Shown here one piece after another: positions 34,401 through 48,939 of a DNA stretch of 64,000 bases. The notes under the pieces are model-generated. The model made no database searches and had not been told where the DNA came from. It worked only from the letters and a program-made list of their open reading frames with translations. This stretch comes from Hirudo medicinalis (Eukaryota; Annelida; Clitellata; Hirudinida; Hirudinidae). The translations under genes were made by a program, and so were the position numbers. How positions within the stretch are numbered: position 1 is the first letter of the stretch; every line of letters starts with the position of its first letter. The stretch is taken from assembly GCA_011800805.1 (NCBI GenBank), contig MPNW01000041.1, positions 1-64,000 of the forward strand, in the 5' to 3' direction.

Positions 34401-36279
34401 GTAAAGGTAGAATTTTCAGGCATCATCTTCAGCAAAAATGTCACCAAGCTGATTCAGAAATGTTTGCAGGTGGCATTGCGTTACATTCTTACATTTGTAA
34501 GACCTAATTAAAGACCGCTCTTTGACTTGTGTGGCGTATAATAAAAATAATGGGCGAACATCCAGGAAAATAATTAACATATTTTTAGAAGTCTTTTTAG
34601 AAGTCAGTAAACAAGAAGCCGACATTGGATGTCTCAAGGTTCAGACGACTTGCAGCAAACCGCCAAGAAAAGTTGATAATTAATCACATTACAGTCCAAT
34701 TACAGGATTATTCTTTGGTACTTTGGTGTTATGCTCCTCTAACTCACAAAAACTAATGCCAATCAGGGCGTGATTCACTCGTGTCTGTCAAATATGTTAT
34801 TCTTGGGAATTCAGTTATTCTTAAGAAGGAGTTCATGAATGAAACGCTTTCTATGCACAATATTGCACCTTCAATCTGTTGTGTGCCAAGCACTGATAAC
34901 CTCAACAGCTGAATTAAGTTACTAATTATGTACTTATTAGTTGTTGATTGCCAATTATTTAATTTTATTAATAATAATAATTATTATTTAATTTTATTAT
35001 TAATAATTAATAATATTAATTAATTAATTAATATTATTTAATTTTATTAATAATTAGGTTATTAATTATTTACTAATTAGTTTTGGAAAAATAATTAATT
35101 AGGAAAAAAGGAGGAAACAATCCATGCATCTCTCCACGTTGTGTGGATATAATTATAATCATGCATATTCATGAAAGCATTTGCATATCAGTAAAAAATT
35201 GAAACTGTTCCTGGGAAACAGTCAACAAATATTTTATTTGCTCGTGATTTATGTATTTGATTTGATTTATTTATTGCGAATGCAAATCATGCAATTTACG
35301 TTTCGATCAGGTTTCCAGATTTCAATAATTGATTTATTTTATATTTATTTTAAACAGCTCAAGTAAATATTATTTTTATTCACTTCGTTCTGACGTTGAG
35401 CTGGTAACTTCACTGATAAGATGACATTGAACAAACTTTGTGGAAACCCATTGAGCGTGGAAAAAGCATCAATCCTTTTGATTTGGAAAGAGAATTAATG
35501 GAAAAGTAATTTTTAATTTTTAAAAAACTTTTTCATATTAGACCAGACTTGTGAAATGAATTTCAATAGTCAATTGAAACGAGGTCAACTTGCAAAGGTC
35601 AAATGAATACGCTACTTGCAGAGAAATATTGAGCACACACCTTATGAGGCAGGTGAAAAATGATCTTGTCTAGCAGTAGCTTTGCCAATTTCTGAGTGGT
35701 ATTTGATGTCCATTAAAATATGCTGAGACCTGCCATCTGATGAATTGTTTTCAATAATTTACGTCTTTCTAGAAATTTATCAGTTAAAACATTTCTGGTT
35801 CAAGGTGTTCATTCTTACAGAATTATATCAATCTTACAATCATATTTTAATTCATTCTTACAGAATTATATCAATCTTACAATCATATTTTAATTCATTC
35901 CTACAGATTGTTGAGCTTAAAGATATTTTAAGACAAATAATATTTTAAAAAGTGGAATAATTACTGGAAGTCTCTTGCTTAACAATGAATTCTTGTTTTA
36001 ATTTTAGTAAATCTAACAAGTCATCATCGGTTGATTGCAAATGAAAACGACTAATTTCTCATCAACAGTATGCATCATTTCAAAAATAAAGTCATCCGAT
36101 GAAAAAATACGCTTTTATGTACATGAATTTACGTGCATGTGTGGTAGAATGACATCTGTTCACCCTTTTAAAGGATCTTCACGGATCTGAGAGCATCTTG
36201 GATAGGTTTCACTTAACCAGGAGACCTCCCATCCTAAATATCGCACAAACTGCTCTGCCAAAATTTACAACTCAGATCC
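31446..36279. other. Long intergenic region without recognised genes
   Basis: AT-rich. The larger open frames (for example 32814-33047 plus and 32723-33061 minus, which overlap) show no known domain. It holds a 43-bp tandem duplication at 35811-35896 and very AT-rich palindromic sequence around 34960-35100. Confidence 0.5.
35811..35896. repeat. Perfect 43-bp tandem duplication
   Basis: The 43 bases at 35811-35853, beginning ATTCTTACAGAATTATATCA, are repeated exactly at 35854-35896. A third partial copy starts right after with one change. The identity implies a recent duplication. Confidence 0.97.
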
Positions 36280-38355
36280 ATGGCTTTCGTCTTGATCTTC
36301 ATATTCCTGATACTGATCATCCTTATCCTTAAACCCAGGAGGAGGTTTGTTTCTGAATTTTCGAAAATGTTTAATTAAAATTACTATATTTAAATGAAAA
36401 TTTAACAAATTTTATGCTGAAATACTACTCAAAATTCAAATGTAATTTCACCATTGAAATCAAACTATTTTTTCAGACTCCGAAATGAGCCTCCGTTGGT
36501 TCCTGGTCACTGGCTTTTTGGAAATGCTCTCGATTTTTCTGAGGATGCTGTGGGGTTTCTGTTAAGAAATCAAAAACTTTACGGGGATGTTTTCACTTTG
36601 AGGCTGATGAACCAGCACCTCACCATCATCATGGATCCCCATTTCTACGATCAGATAGGGAAGCACAAGGATCTCTCTTTTGATTACATTCAACAACAGG
36701 TCAATTGGAACGTCTTTGGCTTTGCAGTGCGCGATACCAAAGCACTCCTTAAAGAAACAGGTATAACCATGAAAGGAAAGCATCAAACCGCTTCTTTGAA
36801 AAGCTTCCTCCGTAATCTGGAGAAATCCACAAGCAACTTGAAAGGTTCAATGTCACTTGGGTCGGATAAAATACAATTGAAGCCACTCGTTGTTTCTACT
36901 CTTTTTTCTGCCATTTTCACTTCGATCTTTGGCACCGCTACGGACGAGCTTTTCAATTCAGGATTGGTGCACACAAACTTCGAAATCTTCCATAGATATT
37001 TCAACTTTCTCTGGCTGGGCATGCCTATCTGGCTGTTTCCTGAGGCTCGCAAGGCTCTGATAAATCTTCATAACATGCCCAACTCAGAAACTCTTCTGAA
37101 TCGAAAAGACTTAAGTTCCTACCTGAGAAAAGCCATCAAATATCTAGTGAATCAGAATCAGACGGAAGCCGAAATCAGAGGTCACAATTTAGTTTATCTT
37201 CACGTCAACTACAACACATTCAGACTCGCCTACTGGGCCCTTTATTTTCTGATTAAAAGTAATGAAGCCAGGGCTTCAATAATGGAGGAATTGAAAGTTA
37301 CTTTGGGCGATTTTGAGACCGAAGACATAGATTTGAGTGAAGAACTCATGAACAGATTGCCGCACTTGGGTTAGTGTTTTTTTTTTATCTTGTATTTGTG
37401 TTGTCATTCCTAAGCTTGATTCTGACGTAAGATGGCGAATAAGTTATGATTATAATTTATTAAAAAGATGATTCCTTGAGATGACAATCTACTTTCTTAT
37501 AATGTATGAATGATTCGATAGAATGATTAATTGCACTGGCGCCTCAGGAATGAGAGTCATGCATCACAACTCTCGAGTTGTAAAGAGAAATGTCTGCCTT
37601 TCGAATAATGGTTTCCTTGGCAACAAGACTTCAACAGCAATGATGATAATGATGGATTAAATGTTTAATGACAGATAGTTTTGTCCAAGAAACCTGTCGA
37701 ATGTCAAGCGGAGTATTTATAGTACGTCACGTGGCCAACAGCACCACCATCCAATTGGGCGGCCTCGTTTTAAACTTCGCGCGGGTGACAAAGTGGCCAT
37801 ATTTCCTCCGTCCATACACAAAGATCCTGCGATATTTGACCAGCCGAAGGTAACGTTGTGTTGATGTCGTGTGAAATGTTACCCTTTCAAGAGAATAAAT
37901 TACTTAATGATGCCCACGCAACTACATCCACAGTAATAAGAAATAAACGCCCACACCTCCACTCCGATGCATAACAAATATTAGCATTGCCCATACTTCT
38001 AGAAAATAAGTAAAATTGTTGAACTTAGTCCTAAATTAAATAACATTTTTAGGAATTTAAACACGATCGATTCATGGAGAGAAAATTCCACAAATCCGGA
38101 CGCCAGGTATCGAGTCCCATCATGTCTTTTGGCATCCTCTGTCCTGGTAAAAAATACGCTCTTCTTCAGCTGAAGATCTTCATCATAATCATGCTGCTTC
38201 GATTTGAAATGAGACTCAAAGATGACGACATGTTGCATTTCGACGAGGCCTTCAGCGGACACGAGGTACTTCCTCCGAAAGGTGACGTGGAAATCCAATT
38301 ATCTGCCAAGAACTTCCAACACACGGTCGACTTCGGCGACTGCCGTACTGCTTAA
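36280..38355 (+). CDS. Cytochrome P450, CYP7/CYP8-like (clan 7)
   Basis: Exons 36280-36344, 36477-37369, 37675-37849 and 38053-38355, about 477 residues. Exon 1 is a signal-anchor (MAFVLIFIFLILIILILK then basic), so the enzyme should sit in the ER membrane. Next come EPPLVPGHWLFGNA and the I-helix region HVNYNTFRLAYWALY, which has Asn-Thr like the CYP7/CYP8 families instead of the usual Thr pair. The K-helix ExxR is ETCR in LDSFVQETCRM, and the PERF-type motif is EFKHDRF. The haem loop reads SPIMSFGILCPGKKYA: the Cys is present, but the loop is two residues shorter than the family form FGxGxxxCPG. Exon 3 needs one extra base: homology passes from VRHVANSTTIQLGG to RFKLRAGDKVAIF in the next frame. 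CYP7/8 enzymes act on sterols or prostanoids; the substrate here is unknown. Confidence 0.85.
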
Positions 38356-39159
38356 CTCCAAGAGGAGAATGTTCCCTTTAAATATCAAACACTCTATTTG
38401 CACCTGTCGACATTTAATATTTATCAATAATAATAATATTATAAACGTATATCATTGAAATATTTAAAAGCACATCGACCGATGAACATGTCGACGAGAC
38501 AAGTAAATCACCCCCATTCGAGGAACTGGAAATAGTTCCCAGGGGATCCACAAAACGGATTAATAATATCTAATAATAAATCCAAAGAGCCATCGACCCA
38601 ATTGCAATTTTTGTCAAACTTAATTTCCCCAACTGAACCAATATAAAGTAATTTCAACATTCAAGGGAGATTTGTTTCAAGTTGATTGCACAAAATTTGA
38701 CAAAAATCCGAGTCTAAGCACTCTAAGAAACAGTAAAACATCCTTCCAGGTGATTCGGGCTTCTTTAAAATCACATACAAAAGACCAAAAGCATCTCTAT
38801 AAAGCGGAGACAAAGACTGCCAAGCTTTGCAGAGGTAAGCCAGCTGCACATACTTTTAGAAGAATCATAATTGCAATGTTCATTTAGTGTTGCTCATAAT
38901 TCAACGTGAAGTCAATCTTTCGACAACATGCAAAGACAACAAATCTGCAGCAACTACATTCGAGCTGAAAGAAGACCGTGCAATTAAACGACGCCGAACC
39001 TCGTAATCCTTGAAATGCAAATAACCCGAGACTATCGACTGTATAAAATCTCAAAACTTACAATCAACCAGTTTATGAAAAATTTTAAGATGCAGCACTG
39101 ACGAAGGGGCAGTAATTAACCAATAAATAGGTCATCATAGAAAGAGATTTCAAGGCCCA
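38356..39159. other. Convergent region between P450 and Rap1
   Basis: No gene recognised. It probably contains both 3' UTRs. Confidence 0.5.
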
Positions 39160-40206
<1,047 letters not shown>

Positions 40207-42885
40207 GGTGGATGCAACTTCTAAAAGAAAGAAAGTCACGATCGTCAAGCGGCAGGGTCCCGATTGCAAATTCGACCGAAACATGCACGCTCGGGATGTT
40301 AGTGAAAAAATGCATAGCTATCGAGTCTCAAATAGTTTGTAAGAAACATTGGATATTTTATAAACAGAATATTAAATCAAAGGAGATGTCTCTCTAGGAT
40401 GTGAAACTGTAAATAAGAATGTCATTAGGCTAAGAATGGTTCCATTTTGAAAACAGCAGGGTTGATGTGTTAATACATCAAACATTTCAACTAAAAGATT
40501 TAGTCCTGGAAAATGTTCATTACTTCCAAAATAGTGGTGAGGTTTCATACAATAGTAGGGCAACTAAAAAGGGTGTGAAAGAAACAAATAAATTGAAAAT
40601 GAAGAAATATGCCAATTGCCATCCTGATAATATCTAGACTATTTAAGTCTAAATGATTTTAATCACTGATTTCAAGATGGTTATCAATACTTGATGCCAA
40701 ATTCATTCCTCAGGCAATATTACCACCCTTCCATTTGAATTTTTAATAAGGGTCAATTAGCGGACTCAAGTTCTATGTGTACCATGCATTATCGATTACC
40801 AATTACCATGCATTTACAATTTAAAACATCCATGTCATCAGATTAATACCAGTTTAGGAACAACTTTGCACATTATTTTTTTAATTTTCAAAATGAATTA
40901 CTTTAAAATTAATTTAACTGCTTCATACTTAATCACTTATTTTTTAAATATCCTTCTCTAAACACCCACATCCTTATTTTCCAAGCCATTAGTATGAGTC
41001 ACTCATCAGTTATTTGAGAAAAATGATCACATCAAAACATTTACGTACGTAATATACCGAAAGTAAATAAAATCGCGAAACAAATATTTAACAACAGAAT
41101 CGTGTTTTTATTTCATACTAGAGAAGCCATCGCTTAGAGTTACGTTTAAATGTACCAACCCTTAGGCATATTGCGCAGCTAAAACAAAATATTAGAACTT
41201 CATGTGATTATAAAATGAAAGGCAAATATTTAACAACATTTCGATTATTCAATGGCTTAAAAGAAGTCCATAGCAATTGGTAGAAGTTTTAATTCCAAGT
41301 TTACGAACATTTTAACCATTTCAAAATTAATCTCGTTAAATAGAATTAGCGAGCGACATGAAAACTCACCAGAAATTTGGCAGAAAAAAACTTAACCAAG
41401 AAAAACGCAAGCTCCGAACAAGTATTCGCAGGCAACTGCCGAGACCAATTAAAAATTAAAATCTCTTTGCCACCTAGCTTCGAGCTCCCTTAAATGCGAT
41501 GTTTTATCGTTTATTTAAATTAATATAATGTTCATTAGCCTAAACATTTTATATCTTAAATAACATGCAATTTATTCCAAAGCTCTTTACTGTGGCTATT
41601 TAATATTTCTAACATAGTAATAATTATAATTAAAATAAATGAATTAAATTTGAGGAGCTTTTAAAACTCCACATTTGACCTTTGTGTAAAAAAATAATCA
41701 TAAAAATTTGCAGACAATAATCATAAATGAACATACTAATACGTAGTTGGATATTAGCTATAAAATAAAAAATTATTTAGGCAGAATTAATTCTCTCTAG
41801 TTCATTATTGAGGATATCACTATATTGAAGAGTTCCTCAAGAACCATATGTAAAGCTTTGGGCAGATTTTTTAGAGCATCAGTATTGGATGCCTAGAATT
41901 ATGTAAAACAACAGAATTGTCATTCGGTTAACATCTTAGTTTTGTGAGTTTTAAATTAGGAAACGGTGTTGTAGAGCTTTGAATGGAGGAAGCGGTACTG
42001 GATACAAAAGGGCTAATTCCTGTTAACAACATTTCTTCCTCCTGGAAGCTATGAAAGTTGAGGCGTAAAGTGGTGAGGGAACTGAAGTAAAGCTACAAAT
42101 TATTATAATCATCTTAATAAATTAGAGATTCACTTTTAAGATTACGAACGGGGACGTCATTTAGGACCTTTCCCATCCCGACTTTTGGTGAGAAATAAAA
42201 GGTCATTTCATCAGGTTGAGCGAGTATTTGATCCTCCTGAAAAAAAAAACTTGAAATGACGTACGGACAGGAATTTGTGGCTCCTAGTAGGTATAGCGAC
42301 CACGGGCCCATATGTAAAGTTTGGTAATGGAAAAGCAAAAAAAGGTCATGATTGTAAAATGTCAATATTTTTAAACCCGGGCGGGCCCCTAAAAATTACC
42401 AGGCCCGTGGGCACTTGACCCCCCTCAGCGGCCCTATTTGTGAAGCAACATAGAGGTTACATATTTTGCAAATCCGTTCAAGCAGTGACGACTGAAAGAC
42501 TAACAGTAATATTGTAAATACATCTGTTAAAATTTAGATTTTTTATCATAAAAAATACAACTGTTGACGTCAATTATTCTTAGAATCCCTTCCCTCTCGT
42601 CAATAATTGTCAAACTTTTTCAAATTCCCCTTCAGCCCTTTTTTGTTTACATAATTTAAGGACGACCCCTAACAACCTAGTAGCTTAGCATTTTGTAGAA
42701 ATTCATAAACGTCAGCAAATGAACGAAATTCAATTTATTAAACATGTACGTGTGTCTTCATAACTACAATAAAAATACGCTTTCTTAACATTCCTTTATT
42801 AAACGACTGTCTACAATATTTTCTCGTATGCCGTAAACACAAGTGGTAAACATTGTTGGTTCCGGTACTTGTAATAAAAGAGAAA
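40207..42885. other. Divergent intergenic region between Rap1 and parvin
   Basis: No coding exon recognised. It should hold the promoters and any 5' UTR exons of both genes. A GC-rich segment at about 42160-42435 (CCCGGGCGGGCCCC, GGCCCGTGGGCACTTG) contrasts with its surroundings and looks like repeat-derived sequence, but no element could be identified. Confidence 0.45.
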
Positions 42886-45800
42886 ATGGCTTCGCCAAAT
42901 GCAACCTTTGGGCGTAAGGATAAAAGAGAAGAGACGCTATTTGATAAAATTGGAACTATTGGCAAAAAGAAGAAGAAGGAAGGTATTATTTCGAAGAGTT
43001 TTTTTGATTACGTTTTTATTTTTGTAGGAATTGCTCAACTTAAAAAAATTTGAGATTTACTTAAAATATTAATTTTATTATTTGCCTTTAAAATTGTTTT
43101 TAAATTTTATAGCCATAGAGTTATCTGAAGAAGGAAGAAATGCTATAGAATCACCAGCAAATGCATTAAGTGATCTGGGACCTGAATTTTACAATTTAGG
43201 TAAGAATATATTGCAAGCTATCGTTATGTTGTAATTCTTACTTGTAACGTAAATTTTAAGAGGATAATGAAGAAAGATCAATGGTGGACCCAGTTTCAAG
43301 GAATGATTCAAAACTGAGAGAACTGACAAAGGTCGGAGGGTAGGGTTTCTTAAAATAAGTAACAGGAAGCCCTGTTTGATAATATGAAATAATACCTGGA
43401 AAACATTTAATATTGTAACTACTTGAAGCAATAAAATAAAACTTCTGTTTGCATTTAGTAGTTTATTGATTAATTAAATCTGTCACTTGATAATAACTAA
43501 GATCAACATATTTAGTGCTTTTACCAGCTGTTAATATTCTTACAAACTCAGCCAGGGCTGACTTGTCATTGTCATTGTCATTGTCAGACAACAAAGATAC
43601 AATCTTTTTAATTAATTCCTATTCTTATCTCTTAGACAAATTGTAGTTAAAGCATCTTGAAATTCTTGCCAACACTTTTATTGCAGATCTTGATAGATTG
43701 GATTAATGATGAATTGGCTGTATATCGAATTCTGGTGAAGGACTTGGAGGAAGATTTATTTGACGGACAAATTTTGCAGAAATTAATCGGTTGGCATCGT
43801 TTGTGAGACAATTCGTGTGGAATAAATAATATTAGATTGAATTTGCTTTTATGCAGAAAAACTAGCTAGTGTGAAGGTTGAGGTTCCTGAAGTCACCCAG
43901 TCTGAAATTGGGCAGAAACAAAAGTTGAGGGAGGTTCTTAACACAATAAACCAAGTTCTGAGCATAAATCAGTGGTCTGATGTCAAGTGGAATGTTGATA
44001 GTGAGTTTTCACTTTAAAGTCAATACATACCTTAATGCATTCAAAGAATGTTTTATTTTAACATTTATTCAAAACATTAAACAATTCTACCAAAAAGACT
44101 TTTTTGTTTAAGACATCCACTCCAAAAATTTGGTTGCCATACTCCATCTTTTGGTGGCTTTGGTGCGAACCTTCAAACCACCGGTCAGACTCCCCGACAA
44201 TGTTACTGTGGATGTGATTGTAGTGCAGGTTAGTTTGATAAAAAAATAATGATAATAATAATGATAATAACAACAACAACAACAACAATAATAATAATAA
44301 TAATAATAACTATATTCAATTAATGGATCATCAATGTAAATATCCATGAAACGTTACCGCTTAATTGTTCTGTTGCTAGAAAAAAGAGAATCATCTCCAG
44401 AGCCATAAAATTATGGAACAAATAACAAAGAAAAATGAGTACGTTTATTGAATCACTAAATGCATGAGTTTGTTCATCTTTGGTTAGAAATAAGAAGAAC
44501 TGTTATAAAATGTCAAAGCATTACTAATAATGTAATGTAATGCAATAATAATCAACAGTGTGTAGTTGTGATTGTGGTGCCTTCAACTGTAGTTAACTGG
44601 TGTTGTTTGAGAAATGAAACTTGTCTTATTTTCAGGGATTCTGGGGGAAGACCAGGTATGAGGATTCACAATAACAACTTACTAATAACTCACTTTTTGC
44701 TGATGATTTGAAACTTAATTTCTGGAATTATTTTTAATTTTATTTTAATTGACTACAGCCTTATGGCTACATTAATAATACTACGAGCGATGTGACGAAC
44801 ACGTCGCAACATTATCATTTTGAATTATTTCTATTATTATGATAATTATTAAATCATCTCGAACCTGATGTTAATAATAATTAATAGTGGATGTAGAGGT
44901 AATTTAAATTGAACCTTAATGGTTTATGATGTGCGTTGGATAAAAAAAATGACTAAAATTTTGTTTAATAGTAATAAATGTGAAATTATCAACACATTTA
45001 TCTATTCTTAAAATATTCACAGAAAGAGATGCTTTCGATACTTTGTTTGACCATGCTCCAGATAAACTGAATTTTGTGAAGAAGGTTGTTGTCATGAAAT
45101 TAATTATTGTATCATTTAATTATTACAAATGTAATTATAATTAATTATTATAATATTTAATATATGTAATTTCAATGCTCTCCATTGACACCTCAGTCTC
45201 TTGTGAATTTTGTCAACAAACATTTGAACAAAATCAATTTGGAAGTGACTGATCTTGACTCACAAGTGGGTTTCATTTCTTTTTCACTTATTTTCAATCT
45301 CTCAAACCAAATTGAAACAGTAACTTGTGAACTTGGACTAATTATTTACTAAGTGAAATAAATCTTGAAATTGTAATTGTTAAGCTGCTAATTCACACTC
45401 TGTTAATCGTTAACCAGTTTCATGACGGCGTTTACTTGGTGCTGATCATGGGCCTCCTCGAAGGATTCTTCGTGCCTTTGTACGATTTCTACTTGACTCC
45501 GGGATCCTTTGAAAATAAAGTAGCATATTTTTCTTGTAGAATTTGATAATCATTACGATGTTGACATTGTGACATGGTCTCCTTTTCTTTTAAATAATAA
45601 CTATTTGAATGTAAACATTTCTAATTATTGGCATTTAATTAATTTCAGGTCCACAATGTTGCATTGGCTTTTGATCTGATGGTTGATTATGGGCTTGCAA
45701 AACCAAAAGCAAGACCTGAAGGTTGGCTTTAATAGGATTTTGATAGCCTTTGGTGTGCAAAAGTAATTATATTATGTTTAAGTAACGAAATTTTGGATGA

Positions 45801-45920
45801 TTATGTAATTAAAGGTTAAAATAAGAGTTCAATTCGACTTTAGATATCGTCAACCTGGATGTGAAATCGACACTGAGGGTTTTATATAATCTGTATACAA
45901 AGTACAAGAACATCAGTTGA
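42886..45920 (+). CDS. parvin: Parvin (actopaxin/affixin), complete
   Basis: Thirteen exons in phase, 359 residues: 42886-42982, 43113-43199, 43261-43331, 43687-43789, 43857-44000, 44113-44228, 44380-44438, 44636-44655, 45023-45084, 45197-45265, 45418-45519, 45649-45721, 45844-45920. Landmarks are RSMVDPVSRND, WINDELAVYRILVKDLEEDL (start of CH domain 1), EVTQSEIGQKQKL, KNLVAILHLLVALVRTFKPP, ERDAFDTLFDHAPDKLNFVK (linker), FHDGVYLVLIMGLLEGFFVP (CH domain 2) and a C-terminal LRVLYNLYTKYKN. Parvin joins integrin-linked kinase and PINCH at focal adhesions and binds actin and paxillin. Exon 8 is a 20-base microexon in the linker between the CH domains. The length equals vertebrate parvins. Confidence 0.97.
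44250..44320. repeat. AAT/AAC microsatellite in a parvin intron
   Basis: Imperfect AAT and AAC triplet run between exons 6 and 7. Confidence 0.9.
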
Positions 45921-47148
45921 TTCTCAATTCTTCATGCTTTTATGCCTATTTATCAGCTGGTGCTTGAATTGTGCTATTTGTACAGACTGCTTTCTTGTCA
46001 GTCATCATGTTAAGTATTTGTTTCCAATGCTCTTTTCAGCTGTTATTTCTTGAGATATTGGTTTGGTATTCAGTTGCTTTACTTTGTAATTTTTGAGTTT
46101 ATTCTTGCCATGTGATGGCAATTTTTAGAATTTGCACCATGCAAGTGGCTCATTACTGTTTTTGGATTGCTTTATGGTAGAACTTTGTGGTCTTAACAAA
46201 CCTGCATGAAGTGTAGCATTTATTTTTATGGTTGGCAAGATCCTTAAAAAGGAGGAATTTTTGAGTATTTTAGAAATGCAGTGTTGCACTGCAAATTAAT
46301 AAGAACAATTTCTTTCTGCGGTTTTGCATCCAAATTGCTGAAGATTCAGTAGTTGCTTCTCATCCTTAAAATATTCCTTTCTTCTTTGGCTCTGTTTGGT
46401 TGGAGCATGAGTTCATTCAATGAGGCTTTCAAAATTTTTAAGGGATGGAAGGCCTTTTGCTTTAACAGTTTTTGAAGCCACAAAAAGTGCTTCTACTAGA
46501 AGGGCACAATTGTAAGTTATATAGGTATATAGGAAGGCTTCAGGAAACCTAAAAAATAATTACTTCAGCAAGAGGGTGGTTTCCTTAAGGAATAAATTAG
46601 GTGAGGATGCCATTCATGCAGATGCAGTTGATAAATTTAAGATAAACCTAAGTGAATATGGATATCAGAAATTATGAGTAAAGAGTGGAAAAAGTAATAA
46701 GCACGATGAATGTTTGTTATGTTAAATTAAACCTTTAATTAACTATTGGAATTAATGTGGAAATTTTGATAAGAACCAATCTGCTTCTGGTGGCAACGAT
46801 TTGACTTAGGTATTGTACTTAGTGGGTGACATTCGATAATTCCCCAAATGTGTTTTATGGTTGGGTGAGGTAAGGTGGTAGTGGACTCTGGCCTTCGTCT
46901 GGAGACGAATAAATCTGGGGACCATAAAGAAGGTTCCAAATAAATTTTGCTGTCCTTATCGTGAGCCAAACATTGCATTTGTCATTTGTCCCTGACGCTC
47001 CATATCTTTCAGAAACAAATTAGAAGCAGTTTTAAATCGCTTAAAATTTTCTAGAGTTTTGTCCATTGTTCGGGCTACACCGAAACATGTAATATTTTAA
47101 GTTTATAATTTCGTATTTATTTTATATAATAATAAATTCAAGATAAAA
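45921..47148. other. Parvin 3' flank, no supported gene
   Basis: Probably 3' UTR followed by intergenic DNA. A minus-strand frame at 46739-46978 has a biased Pro/His/Arg composition and no recognisable domain. Confidence 0.5.
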
Positions 47149-48520
47149 ATGCTGCGAGTCAGACATAACGTCAATAGAAGAATAGCAAAGTCAAACATGA
47201 ATGAACGATTTATTGCCATCTCAACCAGTGATCACAATATCACATCCTACAGACCAAATATCCCTCTTTCTGGTTGCTCAAACAATCAGTTTTCTAAAGT
47301 TGCACCTTACAACTTCATCAGGGCAAATTACTACAACCTTAATCCATACCTGTACACAATCAACTGGAATGTTTTGTTTGCATATTGTTTTAGTGTTGAA
47401 GACTGCTGGTCAGAATTCAAATACCAGATCGAACTAGCATTCCAGGCTCACGTCCCCAGACTTCGTAAACAGACGTACCAAACCCAAAAAGAGGCATCCT
47501 CCATTCATTTATAAAATGCTGCGAAATAAATCTAAACCATGAAAACCTGGAAATATGGGCAGAACGTCGGAGACAAGTTCAGATACTACAGTTTTGCTAA
47601 AACCTGTCGTAATTCTATCACAAAGTATTAGCCATCTCTTGAACTTAATCTGCTTCGGAGCCCATCAGTGGAAAGCTACAATCTCGTGTCAACATGTTAG
47701 AAATTGCATGACCTTGCGGCATGATGGACCCCTGCTTAAAGTTTGCAACCCATATTGATGCCATCACTCAAAGCTGCTGCAATCTCACGGATGATCAGGG
47801 CATCGATCTTTCTCTTCAAGAGACCAGGTTGTCTTAGAGTTTGCCTTCTGCACTTACGTCAGACCAATTCTTGAATATAGTTCACAAGTTTTGAATCATC
47901 ACCACAAATATCTAATTGATAGAATTGAAAAACTCCAAAAGAGATTCACCAAATCAATACATTCTCTTGCTAAATACTCCTACATGGAAAGACTAAAACT
48001 TCTCAAACTTATGACCCTGGAGAAACGCCGCCTCCTTGCTGACTTAACATTCTGCTTCAAATTACTAAATGGCTTTACTGACTCTCCCCTGTGGCATATC
48101 CTACTCGTCCAGGATTACCCAGGCACGAGAGGGCACAATTTCAAACTACGATGCAATAAATTTTCGACAGACATTGCCAAATATTCTTTCTGCAATAGGA
48201 TCGTTAAACCATGGCATGCACTGCCAAATGAAATCGTGAACCCAAATATTGTTTCTCGCTTTAATGCTTTGTCTTTGTATGTAAATTGCTGGGGACAGGT
48301 CGTTTACGGTTGCTGGCCCAAGGGTCTGGAACCAACTTCCACCTCAGGTCACATCCGCAGCAACCATTGAAAGCTTTAGAAAGTCTCTCAAGACGCATTT
48401 ATACGGTGGCCTTGAGGTCCTGTGATTTGGACTTACGCCACCATAAAAATTGTCTTATTTGAAATTGTACTTACTTGTATTAGTAAGGTTTCAAGACCCT
48501 TCAGTTTGTTGAATAAATTA
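47149..48520 (+). mobile_element. Decayed non-LTR retrotransposon (LINE, CR1/L2/RTE-X-like)
   Basis: 47149-47514 codes the end of the endonuclease region and linker (NFIRANYYNLNPYL, NWNVLF, CWSEFKYQI, HVPRLRK). From about 47840 to 48370 the frame codes the reverse-transcriptase C-terminal region: TYVRPILEYSSQVL, RIEKLQKRFTKSI, LMTLEKRRLLADL, TRGHNFKLRCNK and NRIVKPWHALPNEIV. The central catalytic RT segment between them is missing, and 47515-47840 is scrambled with stops. A TATTA-rich tail follows at about 48505-48535. It is an internally deleted, immobile copy sitting 1.2 kb after parvin. Confidence 0.85.
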
Positions 48521-48939
48521 TATTATATTATTGCTTGTGTGCTTAAACTTTTTCTCCTTAATGAATTCAAACTATAATAAATTCAAATGATAAAAATCTG
48601 GAAAAATTTCGAAATGCCTCGATTCGTATTTTTCGCAGAAAGAATTTAAATTCTTCGCATGGATAGTACTACAACTTGGTCATGCTTGAAATTTCTTCGT
48701 TCTTGTAGCGCAGGCATTTTCGGGAGTGCATTGTTGTTGTTGAAATTTTCAGGAGCCGAACAAGCTGCATACCATGCAGCATCTCTTAAGATGCTCTTGC
48801 AGCATCCAACTTTGCGCAGAACTTCATTCGCAGACTTCCTATCGCGATACATCTTTAACATTTTATCTAGTTTTCTAATTTGTGATATTCTTATTTGTAA
48901 TAAGATTTACTTATCTAAATTTTATAGATAATATAAGAA
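48521..48939. other. Short spacer and 5' flank of the ENEP-repeat gene
   Basis: No gene recognised. The overlapping frames at 48646-48931 on both strands have no support. Confidence 0.5.
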
